From Brevibacillus parabrevis (GTDB taxonomy: Bacteria; Bacillota; Bacilli; Brevibacillales; Brevibacillaceae), in assembly GCF_003710905.1 (NCBI RefSeq), contig NZ_RHHV01000012.1, positions 558,001 to 622,000 on the forward strand: 64,000 bases of DNA, written 5' to 3'. The position numbers and the translations under genes were made by a program. This document shows, piece by piece, positions 42,134 through 48,851 of this stretch. Position 1 is the stretch's first letter. Every line of letters begins with the position of its first letter. The notes beneath the pieces were generated by a model that had not been told where the DNA came from, did not search any database, and was given only the letters and a program-made list of their open reading frames with translations.

Positions 42134-42147
42134 CGAACGTTTGTTCG
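42134..42147. promoter_or_regulatory. LexA box (SOS) before the STAS-ATPase module
   Basis: CGAACGTTTGTTCG is a perfect CGAAC-N4-GTTCG site. It lies about 35 bases before the first small gene of the module and implies DNA-damage induction by the LexA encoded at 62.5-63.2 kb. Confidence 0.8.
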
Positions 42148-42179
42148 TGTATGATTAAAACAAATATTTCCAAAAGGTG

Positions 42180-42320
42180 GTGGGACGGCATGCAGAAAAA
42201 TTAGGTATTCAGAACTGTATTGTGAGACGTTCTGGAATTGAAGTGAATGTCGAATTATGCGAGGAGTTTCTCTTGAACTATGTCGATTTGGTTCATACAA
42301 TTGGGGGAGCAGAAAAGTAA
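42180..42320 (+). CDS. Small protein of 46 residues in the SOS-linked module
   Basis: A GTG-started frame behind AAAGG (GTG 42177 or 42180) giving MGRHAEKLGIQNCIVRRSGI, then EVNVELCEEFLLNYVDLVHT, ending GGAEK. It ends 13 bases before the STAS-ATPase ATG and is likely cotranscribed. It is probably alpha/beta with two cysteines. No family recognised. Confidence 0.5.
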   Translation: MGRHAEKLGIQNCIVRRSGIEVNVELCEEFLLNYVDLVHTIGGAEK

Positions 42321-42333
42321 AGGGTGAACACTA

Positions 42334-43213
42334 ATGATCGTGACCATTCCGAGCAATTTAAACAGTTCGACAATGCATTATATTCTGTCGAGTGCCATTA
42401 CCCCTGATTTAGTCCCAATTGATAATGAAATCATTTTCGACTTCTCGTTTTTGCATTTTATTGAGCCGGTTGGAGTTACTATCTTGGGTAATTTGGCTCA
42501 ATGGTTGCTGAAACGGAATGTAAAAGTAACCTTTCGCTATCCATCCAACTATCCTCCAGCCATTAAATACTTGGACGATTCAACTTTTTTCGAAAAGTAC
42601 ACCGGACAAAAAATTAGCTTGAGCGCTTCTCAAAGAAGTACAACAATACCATTGCAACTAGTTGCGTACCAAGATAGTTACCAATGGCTGGATAATAAGC
42701 TGGTCACATGGCTTGCCTCCAGATTAAATTTAACCCGTGCGTCTCTTGGAGACATAAAAGTATGCTTTCAAGAGATATTTAACAACATTAATGATCATTC
42801 AAAAGAACATATTGGATGCTTCTTTGCGCAACATTACCCAGCAAAAAAACGAAGTGAATATTGCCATATCGGATTTTGGTATTGGTATCCCAAGCAATGT
42901 ACAAAGTGTGATCCCTGGATTGACTGATTCATTAGCTATCCAGAAAGCAACAGAACAAGGTTTTAGCACTAAGAGCACCCCCGGAAACAGAGGGGCTGGA
43001 TTGGATGTTTTAGTAAAAAATGTTGTAAAAAATAACCAGGGGTGGGTTTACATCCATTCAAACCATGGTATAGTAAAATGTAAACTCGGTCATAATAATG
43101 ACATTGCGATGGAGCCGAGTGACATCAGTGGATTTTACCCAGGAACTTTATTTGAAATAGTGTTGAGAACAGACACTATTGAACATGTAGAAGAGGAGGA
43201 GTTCGAATGGTGA
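42334..43213 (+). pseudogene. STAS-HATPase protein interrupted at an A7 tract
   Basis: The first frame (42334-42927) encodes an N-terminal STAS-like half (EIIFDFSFLHFIEPVGVTIL) and the N-box of a histidine-kinase-type ATPase (KVCFQEIFNNINDHSKEH). The G1 (ISDFGIGIP) and G2 (GNRGAGLDVLV) boxes continue in the +1 frame to 43213. The break falls on AAAAAAA at 42843-42849; one A fewer would restore a protein of about 292 residues. Options are sequencing error, mutation or transcriptional slippage giving two products. It is followed by a DUF4325 gene overlapping by 7 bases. ATPase plus STAS pairs act as switch proteins of the anti-sigma/anti-anti-sigma kind; the present role is unknown. Confidence 0.72.
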
Positions 43214-43509
43214 TTAACATACTTGATCACGTAGAACGCTGTTACTCCAATGCTGACGGAGATATTATCTTCGCTTTGATCATGCCAAAAATAGCTGCAG
43301 GGCAACAAGTTACAATCTCTTTCAGTGGCGTCGACAGTGTACCTTCGTCATTTGTAAATTCTGCATTCATTGCTTTATTGGATGATTTTCCTTTTGAGCA
43401 TGTGCGCAGCCACTTGAAATTCACTAATACGACGAAGCAAATCAATGAAATGATTAAAAATCGTTTTTCTTTCGAGGTTAATGAGAGAAAAAAGTTGATT
43501 AACGTTTAA
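43207..43509 (+). CDS. DUF4325 STAS-like protein
   Basis: 100 residues. QVTISFSGVDSVPSSFVNSA, FIALLDDFPFEHVRSHLKFT and NTTKQINEMIKNR are the DUF4325 blocks, a small STAS-like fold usually coded next to a histidine-kinase-type ATPase. GAGGAGGAG precedes ATG 43207. It is last in the LexA-box-linked unit, which ends in a terminator. Confidence 0.82.
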   Translation: MVINILDHVERCYSNADGDIIFALIMPKIAAGQQVTISFSGVDSVPSSFVNSAFIALLDDFPFEHVRSHLKFTNTTKQINEMIKNRFSFEVNERKKLINV

Positions 43510-43519
43510 TTAGCGTTCC

Positions 43520-43548
43520 AAAAGCTCCACTAAATGTGGAGCTTTTTT
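43520..43548 (+). terminator. Terminator after DUF4325 gene
   Basis: AAAGCTCCAC-TAAAT-GTGGAGC followed by TTTTTT. Confidence 0.88.
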
Positions 43549-43550
43549 AT

Positions 43551-43595
43551 TTGCATGTTTTCTTCTTGTTCGCATATAATACAAACAAATGTTCT
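43551..43595 (+). promoter_or_regulatory. Promoter with LexA-like box for the YolD-like gene
   Basis: TTGCAT (43551), 18-base spacer, TATAAT (43575-43580), then CAAACAAATGTTCT (43582-43595), a LexA site with one mismatch in each outer position. YolD-like genes are commonly under LexA control. Confidence 0.65.
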
Positions 43596-43614
43596 TGTTT
43601 GGAGGCGAACAGCA

Positions 43615-43955
43615 TGAGAATCAGCAAGTTAAGCAATCCAACTTTAGGGCGTTTCGTACTTCCGGAGCAACGCGAGTTGTATTTAAGGATGAAGGAAGAC
43701 GAGAAGCTGGTACATATGCCTGTGCTTGAGCAGGACGAGCTGGAGTCTTTCCAGTACCAACTCCGCGACGCAGCTCGCGAGGACTATGCCGTCACAGTGA
43801 CCTGGTGGCAGTCCGTGAAAGGTGAGCTGGGTACAACGCGCAGCATGTGGGGAGTCGTTAAGTGGATCGATGCGAATGCGCGCCGGATCAAGCTGGTAAA
43901 TGATGAAGATGTTCAGTGGATACCCATCGGCTGTATCGTTTCAGTACGGGCATAG
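43615..43955 (+). CDS. YolD-like protein
   Basis: 113 residues of the YolD-like family: FVLPEQRELYLRMKEDEKLV, LEQDELESFQYQLRDAARED, VKWIDANARRIKLVNDEDVQ, WIPIGCIVSV. The family is linked to UvrX/DinB-type Y-family polymerases in SOS operons. Here the partner polymerase is missing next to it; only a degraded UvrX tail and a second YolD fragment survive at 47.6-48.0 kb. GGAGGCGAAC precedes the ATG. Confidence 0.88.
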
Positions 43956-44014
43956 CCTTACCCTGTCGGACATAGTAAACTAGAGTAAAATGAACAAGGC
44001 GGGGCTATTTAATG
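43951..44014 (+). repeat. 64-bp leader repeat, copy A
   Basis: Starts CATAGCCTTACCCTG and ends in GGCGGGGCTATTTAATGAA-like sequence across the start codon. It is nearly identical to 47993-48056, without gaps. It carries the likely promoter and ribosome site of the HTH/alpha-CTD-like genes. Confidence 0.85.
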
Positions 44015-44470
44015 AATACAGTGCTGGTTTCTATTATGGGTATTAACGAGGCATCCGAATCTTGGGAGCTTAGCAATGATACGATCAGAGAACTATGCAA
44101 AAGTGGTAAAATCATCGCTGCGCCAATTGACGATACATGGGCTATACTTCGTGAGCAATCAGAAGCAACTTTGCAACTGATCGAGGATGCCCGCAAGAAA
44201 GAGAGCCTGTATCATATTGCTTTCTCTTCACCCGATGAACCAATTATCAATTTTATTAAGGATGGCATGGGTATGCTTTCTTTAGAACAGCTTATCGAAG
44301 CAATTTTTGTACGTGTTCCTGGTCCAGTTTCTACGCGAGCTGCAAATTCACTCAAAAGAGTCGGTATTAGTACAGTGAAATGCCTCGTTGAATCCACATT
44401 CAATCGACTTTGCCCACTTTTTTGCCCACTTCTTGCCCACGAAAAAATGAAGCGTTTCGAAATCATTTGA
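44012..44470 (+). CDS. HTH plus alpha-CTD-like protein, copy A (altered C-terminus)
   Basis: 152 residues. The N-terminal part (NEASESWELSNDTIRELCKS, then GKIIAAPIDDTWAILREQS) is an excisionase/HTH_17-like DNA-binding unit; the C-terminal part (STRAANSLKRVGISTVKCLV) has the helix-hairpin-helix look of the RNA polymerase alpha C-terminal domain. About 80 percent identical to copy B over 130 residues, but after ESTFNRL the sequence departs into a GCCCACTT-repeat-derived tail, so the last alpha-CTD helix is lost. It may be damaged or have a changed partner. A regulator that touches DNA and polymerase is inferred. Confidence 0.62.
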   Translation: MNTVLVSIMGINEASESWELSNDTIRELCKSGKIIAAPIDDTWAILREQSEATLQLIEDARKKESLYHIAFSSPDEPIINFIKDGMGMLSLEQLIEAIFVRVPGPVSTRAANSLKRVGISTVKCLVESTFNRLCPLFCPLLAHEKMKRFEII

Positions 44471-44607
44471 GACGTCACTAGGTAAAATCATGGATGCAAC
44501 GGGATTTTCATGGAGTTTTAAAGTTGATCGAAAGCCAAGGACATGTTCCGCACACGCGTTCACGACTGGGAGCGCGAGCAGTACATGGCTGCTTACTAAG
44601 AAGTCCA

Positions 44608-44642
44608 AACCCCTTGTGCCTCATGGTGCGAGGGGTTTTTTG
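44608..44642 (+). terminator. Terminator, copy A
   Basis: CCCCTTGTGCC-TCAT-GGTGCGAGGGG followed by TTTTTTG. The same element follows copy B at 48544. Confidence 0.88.
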
Positions 44643-44719
44643 CTTTGGTGGGTGCGGGTGTAAAAATCGCCTCACCCACAAGCGTACCCACAAATCACTC
44701 ATAAATCTTCTGCATATGG

Positions 44720-45000
44720 TCTTCAAATTTTCTCGTGAAGGGCCGAACCCGGAGTGCTTCAAGGCGATTTACACAGGCTTTACCTCTGCGTCGACCGGAC
44801 GCCAGTTCCGTTTCAACGAGGAAGACCAGGCAAACTTCAACCAGCAGAGCACGCTATTTCTGTTGAAACCTGATCTTGCCGAGACGCAATGGAAAACGGA
44901 AGACGCGGGCATCGTCAGCCTGACGCGGGAACAGTTCATTGAGGTGGTGCTGGAGGCAGGGCAGCATAAGCAGGAGCAAATCGCTAGGTACTGGACCTGA
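44720..45000 (+). pseudogene. Remnant of a phage fibre/chaperone gene (DUF4376-like tail)
   Basis: The frame continues upstream with unrelated low-quality sequence, but from about 44745 it reads FKAIYTGFTSASTGRQFRFN, then DQANFNQQSTLFLLKPDLAE, then WKTEDAGIVSLTREQFIEVV. This is the conserved C-terminal domain seen at the end of phage tail-fibre or assembly genes. There is no credible start, so it is a 3' fragment left from a deletion or recombination event. Confidence 0.6.
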
Positions 45001-45067
45001 AAGCTCAGGTCGAAGCTGCTGAAACAAAAAACAAGTGAAATCTGTCAACTGGTAGGAGGTCGAGCGC

Positions 45068-45442
45068 ATGGACTTGAAGCGCTTGGACCTTCTTTTTGTA
45101 TCTGGTCGCTCGCCTTTGGCGGGGGCTATACAGTGGTTTACTGACTCACCATACAGTCACCTTGCTATCGTGCTGGATGACATGCACATTGCGGAGATGG
45201 ATTGGCGGTTTCCATTGCAGCGGCACCACAATAATTATCCACCGTGGCAATGTGACGTGTACCGATATCGCGGCGAGCTGACAGCGGCGCAGGTTGCCAC
45301 AATGACCGAATTTATCCAGGCGCACATCGGGACGGTGGACAAGATGTTTGAGGCAGCGGGCATCAGGCTGAGGAGCGGCGATATCGGCAAGGTTTCGCCT
45401 GCTGATTTGGCACGGTCAAGCCTGCTGCAAAGAGTCGCGTAG
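45068..45442 (+). pseudogene. NlpC/P60-like (YiiX-type) hydrolase with internal deletion
   Basis: 124 codons with an intact start (GGAGGT 8 bases upstream) and intact end. The N-terminal half LDLLFVSGRSPLAGAIQWFT, then DSPYSHLAIVLDDMHIAEMD, is the papain-like fold with its His. After FIQAHIGT it jumps to VDKMFEAAGIRLRSGDIGKV, so the middle section that should hold the YDW and NCSE catalytic-Cys motifs is missing. The deletion is in frame. It is probably inactive. It belongs to the degenerate second phage region. Confidence 0.68.
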
Positions 45443-45470
45443 CTTTACATGACAACAAGACTGAGAGCCA

Positions 45471-45497
45471 GCCCCGAACAGATCGGGGAAATTTTTG
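45471..45497 (+). terminator. GCCCCGA/TCGGGG hairpin, second copy
   Basis: Matches 38984-39010 in stem and flanks (GAGCCAGCCCCGA, then TTTTTGTTCCCGGATGAGG). It leads into the truncated lysis gene copy. Confidence 0.6.
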
Positions 45498-45522
45498 TTC
45501 CCGGATGAGGGGGGATAGGAAC

Positions 45523-45679
45523 ATGAATTTTGACGGCATGATCACAGTTATTACAGTTGTGTCTGGACTTACAGGCATTGCGTTGGGGTGGATTGGCCGG
45601 GTCAGGACGGGATCAGTAAGGATGGACTGATGCCATGCAACGCGTCCACGTCTATGGATACGGAGGTGCTTTTGACTGA
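45523..45679 (+). pseudogene. Truncated copy of the lysis accessory gene joined to a fibre-gene end
   Basis: 45523-45630 repeats the first 27 codons of the gene at 39039 almost identically (MNFDGMITVITVVSGLTGIA, then LGWIGR) and then runs into a stop. From about 45625 the sequence again matches 39157 (CTGATGCCATGCA) and then continues in frame as VHVYGYGGAFD to the stop at 45677-45679, which is the end of a tail fibre (compare KGFGGAFD at 38581). A deletion has fused a lysis gene start to a fibre gene end in the reverse of the normal order. Confidence 0.7.
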
Positions 45680-45897
45680 TGAAGTTCAGCAATCAAGAGT
45701 CCATCACGGAAATTCGCAAAAAGCAGCAGGAAACGCCGGAACAAAAGATTGTCAGGCTGGAGGCGGAGCTGGTCGCCGAAAAAAATGACAAGTTAACAAT
45801 CATGGAGGCAACTGCTCAACTGTATGAGGAGTTGCTGATGTTGAAAGAGCAGATGCCAGGAGGGACGGCAGAGTGGCAGCAATTTACTACAGTTTGA
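45679..45897 (+). CDS. Small coiled-coil protein after fibre remnant
   Basis: 72 residues: SNQESITEIRKKQQETPEQK, then IVRLEAELVAEKNDKLTIME. Counterpart of 38578-38790; its ATG overlaps the fibre-remnant stop (TGATG), as in the intact copy. It has no ribosome site other than CGGAGGTG upstream. It may still be translatable. Confidence 0.6.
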   Translation: MKFSNQESITEIRKKQQETPEQKIVRLEAELVAEKNDKLTIMEATAQLYEELLMLKEQMPGGTAEWQQFTTV

Positions 45898-45989
45898 TCA
45901 AGGCAGGCAGGCGGGAGATGGAACAAGTTCCCGCGCATCTTCGAGAGGAAGTGCAGGCGATGCTTGATGCTGAAATCAGCGCTAATTAA
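45873..45989 (+). CDS. CD1375/XkdX-like small protein
   Basis: 38 residues: MAAIYYSLIKAGRRE, then MEQVPAHLREEVQAMLDAEI. GTG 45873 with AGGAGGGAC 7 bases upstream. The pattern aIYY-LI--GRR-xEQVP-HLREEVQAMLDAE is that of the CD1375 family found at the end of Firmicute tail operons. Confidence 0.75.
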   Translation: MAAIYYSLIKAGRREMEQVPAHLREEVQAMLDAEISAN

Positions 45990-46033
45990 TCTTGGCATCT
46001 GGTTCGTATCTTTGGGGGGGAGGTGAGGACATT

Positions 46034-46168
46034 TTGGTAGCGATCTACGTTGCTCTGATCGTCGCTGGCCGCCGCATATACAACAGTGTGTCGGTTGGCT
46101 TGAAACCAGCCGTAAAAGAAGACCCGGAAGCATTGGGGCTAGGCACTGAAGGTAAGCCTTTGGTGTAA
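46034..46168 (+). CDS. Second CD1375-like small protein
   Basis: 44 residues: MVAIYVALIVAGRRIYNSVS, then VGLKPAVKEDPEALGLGTEG, ending KPLV. TTG 46034 behind GGGGGGAGGTGAGG. Related to the preceding small protein in its first 15 residues. Function unknown; typical of the tail-fibre/lysis junction. Confidence 0.65.
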   Translation: MVAIYVALIVAGRRIYNSVSVGLKPAVKEDPEALGLGTEGKPLV

Positions 46169-46315
46169 TGCTCCATTCGTTGAAAGGGGTGTTTTTTATG
46201 GGGCTGCTAATGTGGCTCCCTATATATTTGTCGAAAACAATTTGTGTCAATGCAGACATAATTGGTGTACAATAAAAACGCCCATTGTGAATTTTCTTTC
46301 TTATCCGTTGATGGA

Positions 46316-46396
46316 ACGCCGTGTGCGATGAAAGTCGCCTGCACGGTGTAGGCTCGAACGAAAACCCTCGTAAAGAGAAGGGAATAAGTCGAGAAT
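46316..46396 (+). mobile_element. Group II intron 3' end (domains V and VI), copy A
   Basis: 46316-46349 (CGCCGTGTGCGATGAAAGTCG and on to GCACGGTGT) has the domain V form: CGC catalytic triad, GCGA-TGAA-AGTCGC terminal hairpin and a 2-base bulge (CT) in the 3' strand. 46351-46396 folds as a domain VI-like stem: outer arms GCTCGA/TCGAG, inner CCCT/AGGG. Copy B has a changed inner stem that still pairs. No intron-encoded protein or 5' domains are present. It directly abuts the open frame that starts AGC ACA CCA at 46397. Confidence 0.65.
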
Positions 46397-46702
46397 AGCA
46401 CACCAATATTTAATCTTGGAACAATGTTTGAAGATGGAGCAGCATTTGGTCCACAGGAATTACCATACAATCACAATCTCAGTGCAATCTTCCTGGATCA
46501 AGCGAATGGCCCTGGTACGGTTACATTTTCGAACGCGAGAAGCAGTGATCCTGCTGTAGGAAACCCTAGAATCCAGCATGGTGCGATGAATGTATCGTTG
46601 ATCGTAGATAAGGTTGGGGTAGGGGAAACAACGGTATCATTTGATTACACTGACATCACCGGCGTCACCCGCACGCACTCTTGGGTTTTTAAGTTTAATT
46701 AA
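46397..46702 (+). pseudogene. Ig-like domain exon fragment behind the intron end
   Basis: The frame is open from the intron junction (NSTPIFNLGTMFEDG) through QELPYNHNLSAIFLDQANGP and VTFSNARSSDPAVGNPRIQH to VTRTHSWVFKFN at 46702. It is a beta-sandwich domain of a surface or tail protein whose upstream part is missing. An ATG at 46424 lies inside it but lacks a ribosome site. It is followed by a terminator. Confidence 0.6.
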
Positions 46703-46722
46703 TATCTTTGCTTCCATCAATG

Positions 46723-46751
46723 GCCCTCGGGAAATCCCGGGGGTATTTTTT
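46723..46751 (+). terminator. Terminator after Ig-like fragment
   Basis: CCCTCGGGA-AA-TCCCGGGGG, then TATTTTTT. Confidence 0.8.
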
Positions 46752-46771
46752 ATCAACTAGACCATGAGCCA

Positions 46772-46797
46772 GCCCCGAGCCGACCGGGGCAATTTTT
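46772..46797 (+). terminator. GCCCCG/CGGGGC hairpin, third copy
   Basis: Same CATGAGCCAGCCCCGA-CGACCGGGGC core as at 38972-39004, followed by AATTTTT, here upstream of the phi29-type holin gene. Confidence 0.6.
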
Positions 46798-46829
46798 ACT
46801 GCACCGAGGGGAGAGAGGAAGAAGAGCGA

Positions 46830-47225
46830 ATGGACAACTTTATCAAAACAGGAATTGCTATCGGAGGCGTAGCAGCCTCTTTTCTTTTTGGCGGCTGGTC
46901 AGCATTGCTCAGTGTGCTACTCGCATTCGTCATTTTTGATTTTGTCACTGGCCTGATTGCAGCCGGAATGGAAGGAAAGTTAAAAAGCAAGGTCGGTATG
47001 ATCGGCATTGCGCGGAAGTTGTTCATCTTTTGCATGGTCGCGATTGCCCATCTGATCGACATGTCGCTTGGTGACCAAAATTTCATCCGCGACGCGACGA
47101 TCTTTTTTTACCTGGCAAACGAGCTGCTAAGCATTATCGAGAACGCGGGACGCATTGGCCTGCCCGTTCCGGAATTGATTAAGCGAGCAGTAGAGGTACT
47201 AAAAGGGAGAGGGGAAGGGAAGTAA
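46830..47225 (+). CDS. Phage holin, Cph1/phi29 family (holin 4)
   Basis: 131 residues. Hydrophobic spans TGIAIGGVAASFLFGGWSAL, LLSVLLAFVIFDFVTGLIAA, KLFIFCMVAIAHLID and TIFFYLANELLSIIENAGRI, with the family block ELLSIIENAGRIGLPVPE. ATG 46830 has GAGAGGAAG upstream. It looks intact although its partner amidase is cut short, so the second lysis cassette is probably not functional as a unit. Confidence 0.88.
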   Translation: MDNFIKTGIAIGGVAASFLFGGWSALLSVLLAFVIFDFVTGLIAAGMEGKLKSKVGMIGIARKLFIFCMVAIAHLIDMSLGDQNFIRDATIFFYLANELLSIIENAGRIGLPVPELIKRAVEVLKGRGEGK

Positions 47226-47226
47226 C

Positions 47227-47544
47227 ATGGAAATCACAGAAATGCTACTCACGAACCCAACAGCTGGGCCAGGTACAAAGATGGTCCCGAAAGGACTGGT
47301 CATCCACTGGACAGCCAACGAGAGAAAAGGAGCCGATGCGGTAGCAAACCGGAACTACTTCAACAAGCCGACGACAGAAGCCAGCGCTCACTACATCGTG
47401 GATGACTGGCAGATCGTCCGGTGCTTGCCGGAAATTGAAATGGGCTACCATGTCGGGGCGAAGTCGTACAAGTCAGGCTATCGCCGCTCGGGAAACCGGG
47501 CGTTTTTTATTTGCAAGTTTCCCAGTTGTTCAAATGAGAACTAA
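47227..47544 (+). pseudogene. N-acetylmuramoyl-L-alanine amidase, truncated
   Basis: The first about 85 residues match amidase_2: GLVIHWTANERKGADAVANR (zinc His), ASAHYIVDDWQIVRCLPEIE, MGYHVGAKSYKSG. The second zinc His, the catalytic region and any cell-wall-binding domain are missing; the frame runs through a terminator and stops at 47544. A deletion joined the 5' half to the 3' end of the gene or its neighbour. Confidence 0.75.
47485..47508 (+). terminator. Terminator inside the truncated amidase frame
   Basis: CGCTCGG-GAAA-CCGGGCG followed by TTTTTT. Confidence 0.8.
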
Positions 47545-47550
47545 CGTTCT
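47537..47550. promoter_or_regulatory. LexA box before the UvrX remnant
   Basis: AGAACTAACGTTCT contains GAAC-TAAC-GTTC and is followed by TTGTTTGGGGCGAAC, like the control region of the intact YolD-like gene. Confidence 0.75.
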
Positions 47551-47564
47551 TGTTTGGGGCGAAC

Positions 47565-47863
47565 TTGTCGGCAGGAGAAGGCTTTGGCCGACAGATGAAG
47601 CTGGCGGAAACGACGAATGATGCCATGGAGCTGTATGAGGCAGCCTGCCGGTTGTTTGCAGTATCGGGATCAACCTGGAACAACTCGTTTCCGATCATGC
47701 CGTGCAGCTGAATTTGTTCACAGACAACCACAAACGCCGTTCGCTTGCCCGGACGATCGATGAGATTCGTACGCGGTTTGGTACGGACGCGATTTTGCGG
47801 GCAGCCTCTGTCACGGAGGCTGGTCAGGCGAAAGAACGCGCGCAAGATCGGGGGGCACTATGA
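47565..47863 (+). pseudogene. UvrX/DinB-type Y-family polymerase remnant
   Basis: Two out-of-frame pieces of the C-terminal part: GFGRQMKLAETTNDAMELYE, then AACRLF, and after a frame change SDHAVQLNLFTDNHKRRSLA, RTIDEIRTRFGTDAILRAAS, VTEAGQAKERAQDRG. The palm and finger domains and about 300 residues are missing. It stands at the normal place before a YolD-like gene and under a LexA box. Confidence 0.75.
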
Positions 47864-47902
47864 GTGAAAGAGACGCGTGTCTCTAGAAAAGATAACGTGT
47901 TT

Positions 47903-47997
47903 GCAGCCAGTCGATTTGTACTGGCCGGATCAAGCTGGTAAACGATGAGGACTGGCAGTGGATATCGATAGATGCTACCATGTCTGTCCGTTCATAG
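47903..47997 (+). pseudogene. YolD-like remnant with internal deletion
   Basis: Only SRFVL from the N-terminus and RIKLVNDEDWQWISIDATMS at the C-terminus remain, joined by a deletion of roughly 80 codons and in different frames. It precedes copy B of the 64-bp leader just as the intact YolD-like gene precedes copy A. Confidence 0.7.
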
Positions 47998-48056
47998 CCT
48001 TACCCTGCCGGACATAGTAAACTAGAGTAAAGTGAACAAGGCGGGGCTATTTAATG
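47993..48056 (+). repeat. 64-bp leader repeat, copy B
   Basis: Gap-free near-identical copy of 43951-44014. Confidence 0.85.
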
Positions 48057-48530
48057 AAAAAAGCGCTGGTTTATATTATGGGTGTTAACGAGGCATCCGA
48101 AGCCTGGGAGCTTAGCAATGACACGATCAGAGAACTATGCAAGAGCGGTAAAATCGTCGCTGCACCAATTGATGACACATGGGCTATACTTCGTGAGCAA
48201 TCAGAAGCAACCTTGCAACTGATCGAGGACATTCGGAAGAAAGAGAGTCTGTATCATGTTGCTGCAGATTCACCTGATGAGCCAATCATCAATTTATTAA
48301 AGGATATCGTACTACCTTTAGATCAGCCTATCGAAACGATCTTTGAGTATGACACTGGTCGCCTTTCTACACGAGCTATAAATGCACTGAGAAGAGTTGG
48401 CATCAGAACAGTACGCCATTTGGTTGAATCCACCTTTAATCGACTTTGGCCTATTCGAAATTTGGGCAATCGTGCTCTGATGCATACTTTTCACGCATTG
48501 AAGCAAGCAGCTACAATCCCGTCACCTTGA
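48054..48530 (+). CDS. HTH plus alpha-CTD-like protein, copy B (intact)
   Basis: 158 residues. N-terminal HTH as in copy A (NEASEAWELSNDTIRELCKS); C-terminal LSTRAINALRRVGIRTVRHL, then VESTFNRLWPIRNLGNRALM, which follows the RNA polymerase alpha-CTD pattern (LS-RA-N-L-R-GI-TV-dLv ... l--irNLG-kal). It could recruit polymerase or compete with alpha. It is fully present here, whereas copy A lost the last block. It may be a regulator associated with YolD/UvrX SOS cassettes in this lineage; that link is positional. Confidence 0.7.
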   Translation: MKKALVYIMGVNEASEAWELSNDTIRELCKSGKIVAAPIDDTWAILREQSEATLQLIEDIRKKESLYHVAADSPDEPIINLLKDIVLPLDQPIETIFEYDTGRLSTRAINALRRVGIRTVRHLVESTFNRLWPIRNLGNRALMHTFHALKQAATIPSP

Positions 48531-48543
48531 CTTGGTGACGGGG

Positions 48544-48578
48544 AAACCCCTTGTGCCTCATGGTGCGAGGGGTTTTTT
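48544..48578 (+). terminator. Terminator, copy B
   Basis: Same CCCCTTGTGCC-TCAT-GGTGCGAGGGG, TTTTTTG as at 44608. Confidence 0.88.
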
Positions 48579-48677
48579 GTGCTCCACTCTTTGCTCATTT
48601 TGTCTACATCCTTTTCCTTAACGAGATATAATGGAATCATAAAACGTAAAGTTCACTTTAAGTCAAGGAGGGCCGTT

Positions 48678-48842
48678 ATGTCAGGGCTTAGCATTGGTCA
48701 ATTGGCTGCAAAAGCAGAATTGAGCGCATCGACACTTCGTTATTATGAATCTGTTGGATTGCTGCCAGCGCCTGAGCGAAAAAACGGTCAGCGCCGCTAT
48801 GATGAATGTTTGCAGAAGATAAACAATACGGGGGCGTGTTAG
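48678..48842 (+). pseudogene. MerR-family regulator, truncated
   Basis: 54 codons. LSIGQLAAKAELSASTLRYY, then ESVGLLPAPERKNGQRRYDE is a complete MerR helix-turn-helix and wing; after RRYDE the sequence changes to CLQKINNTGAC and stops. The dimerisation helix and effector domain are missing. AAGGAGG precedes ATG 48678. A TAAAGT-TC-ACTTTA palindrome lies at about 48647-48661 as its probable operator. It may have governed the transporter that follows. Confidence 0.75.
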
Positions 48843-48851
48843 AAAGGGGCA

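Noticed and set aside
46207..46470. Conserved peptide RAYTVQATFIAHGVPSTDK read on the minus strand here and on the plus strand at 58.8 kb
   Set aside because: The nucleotide sequence is conserved as a paired RNA (domain V), with changes that keep stems and not codons; a coding explanation is weaker.
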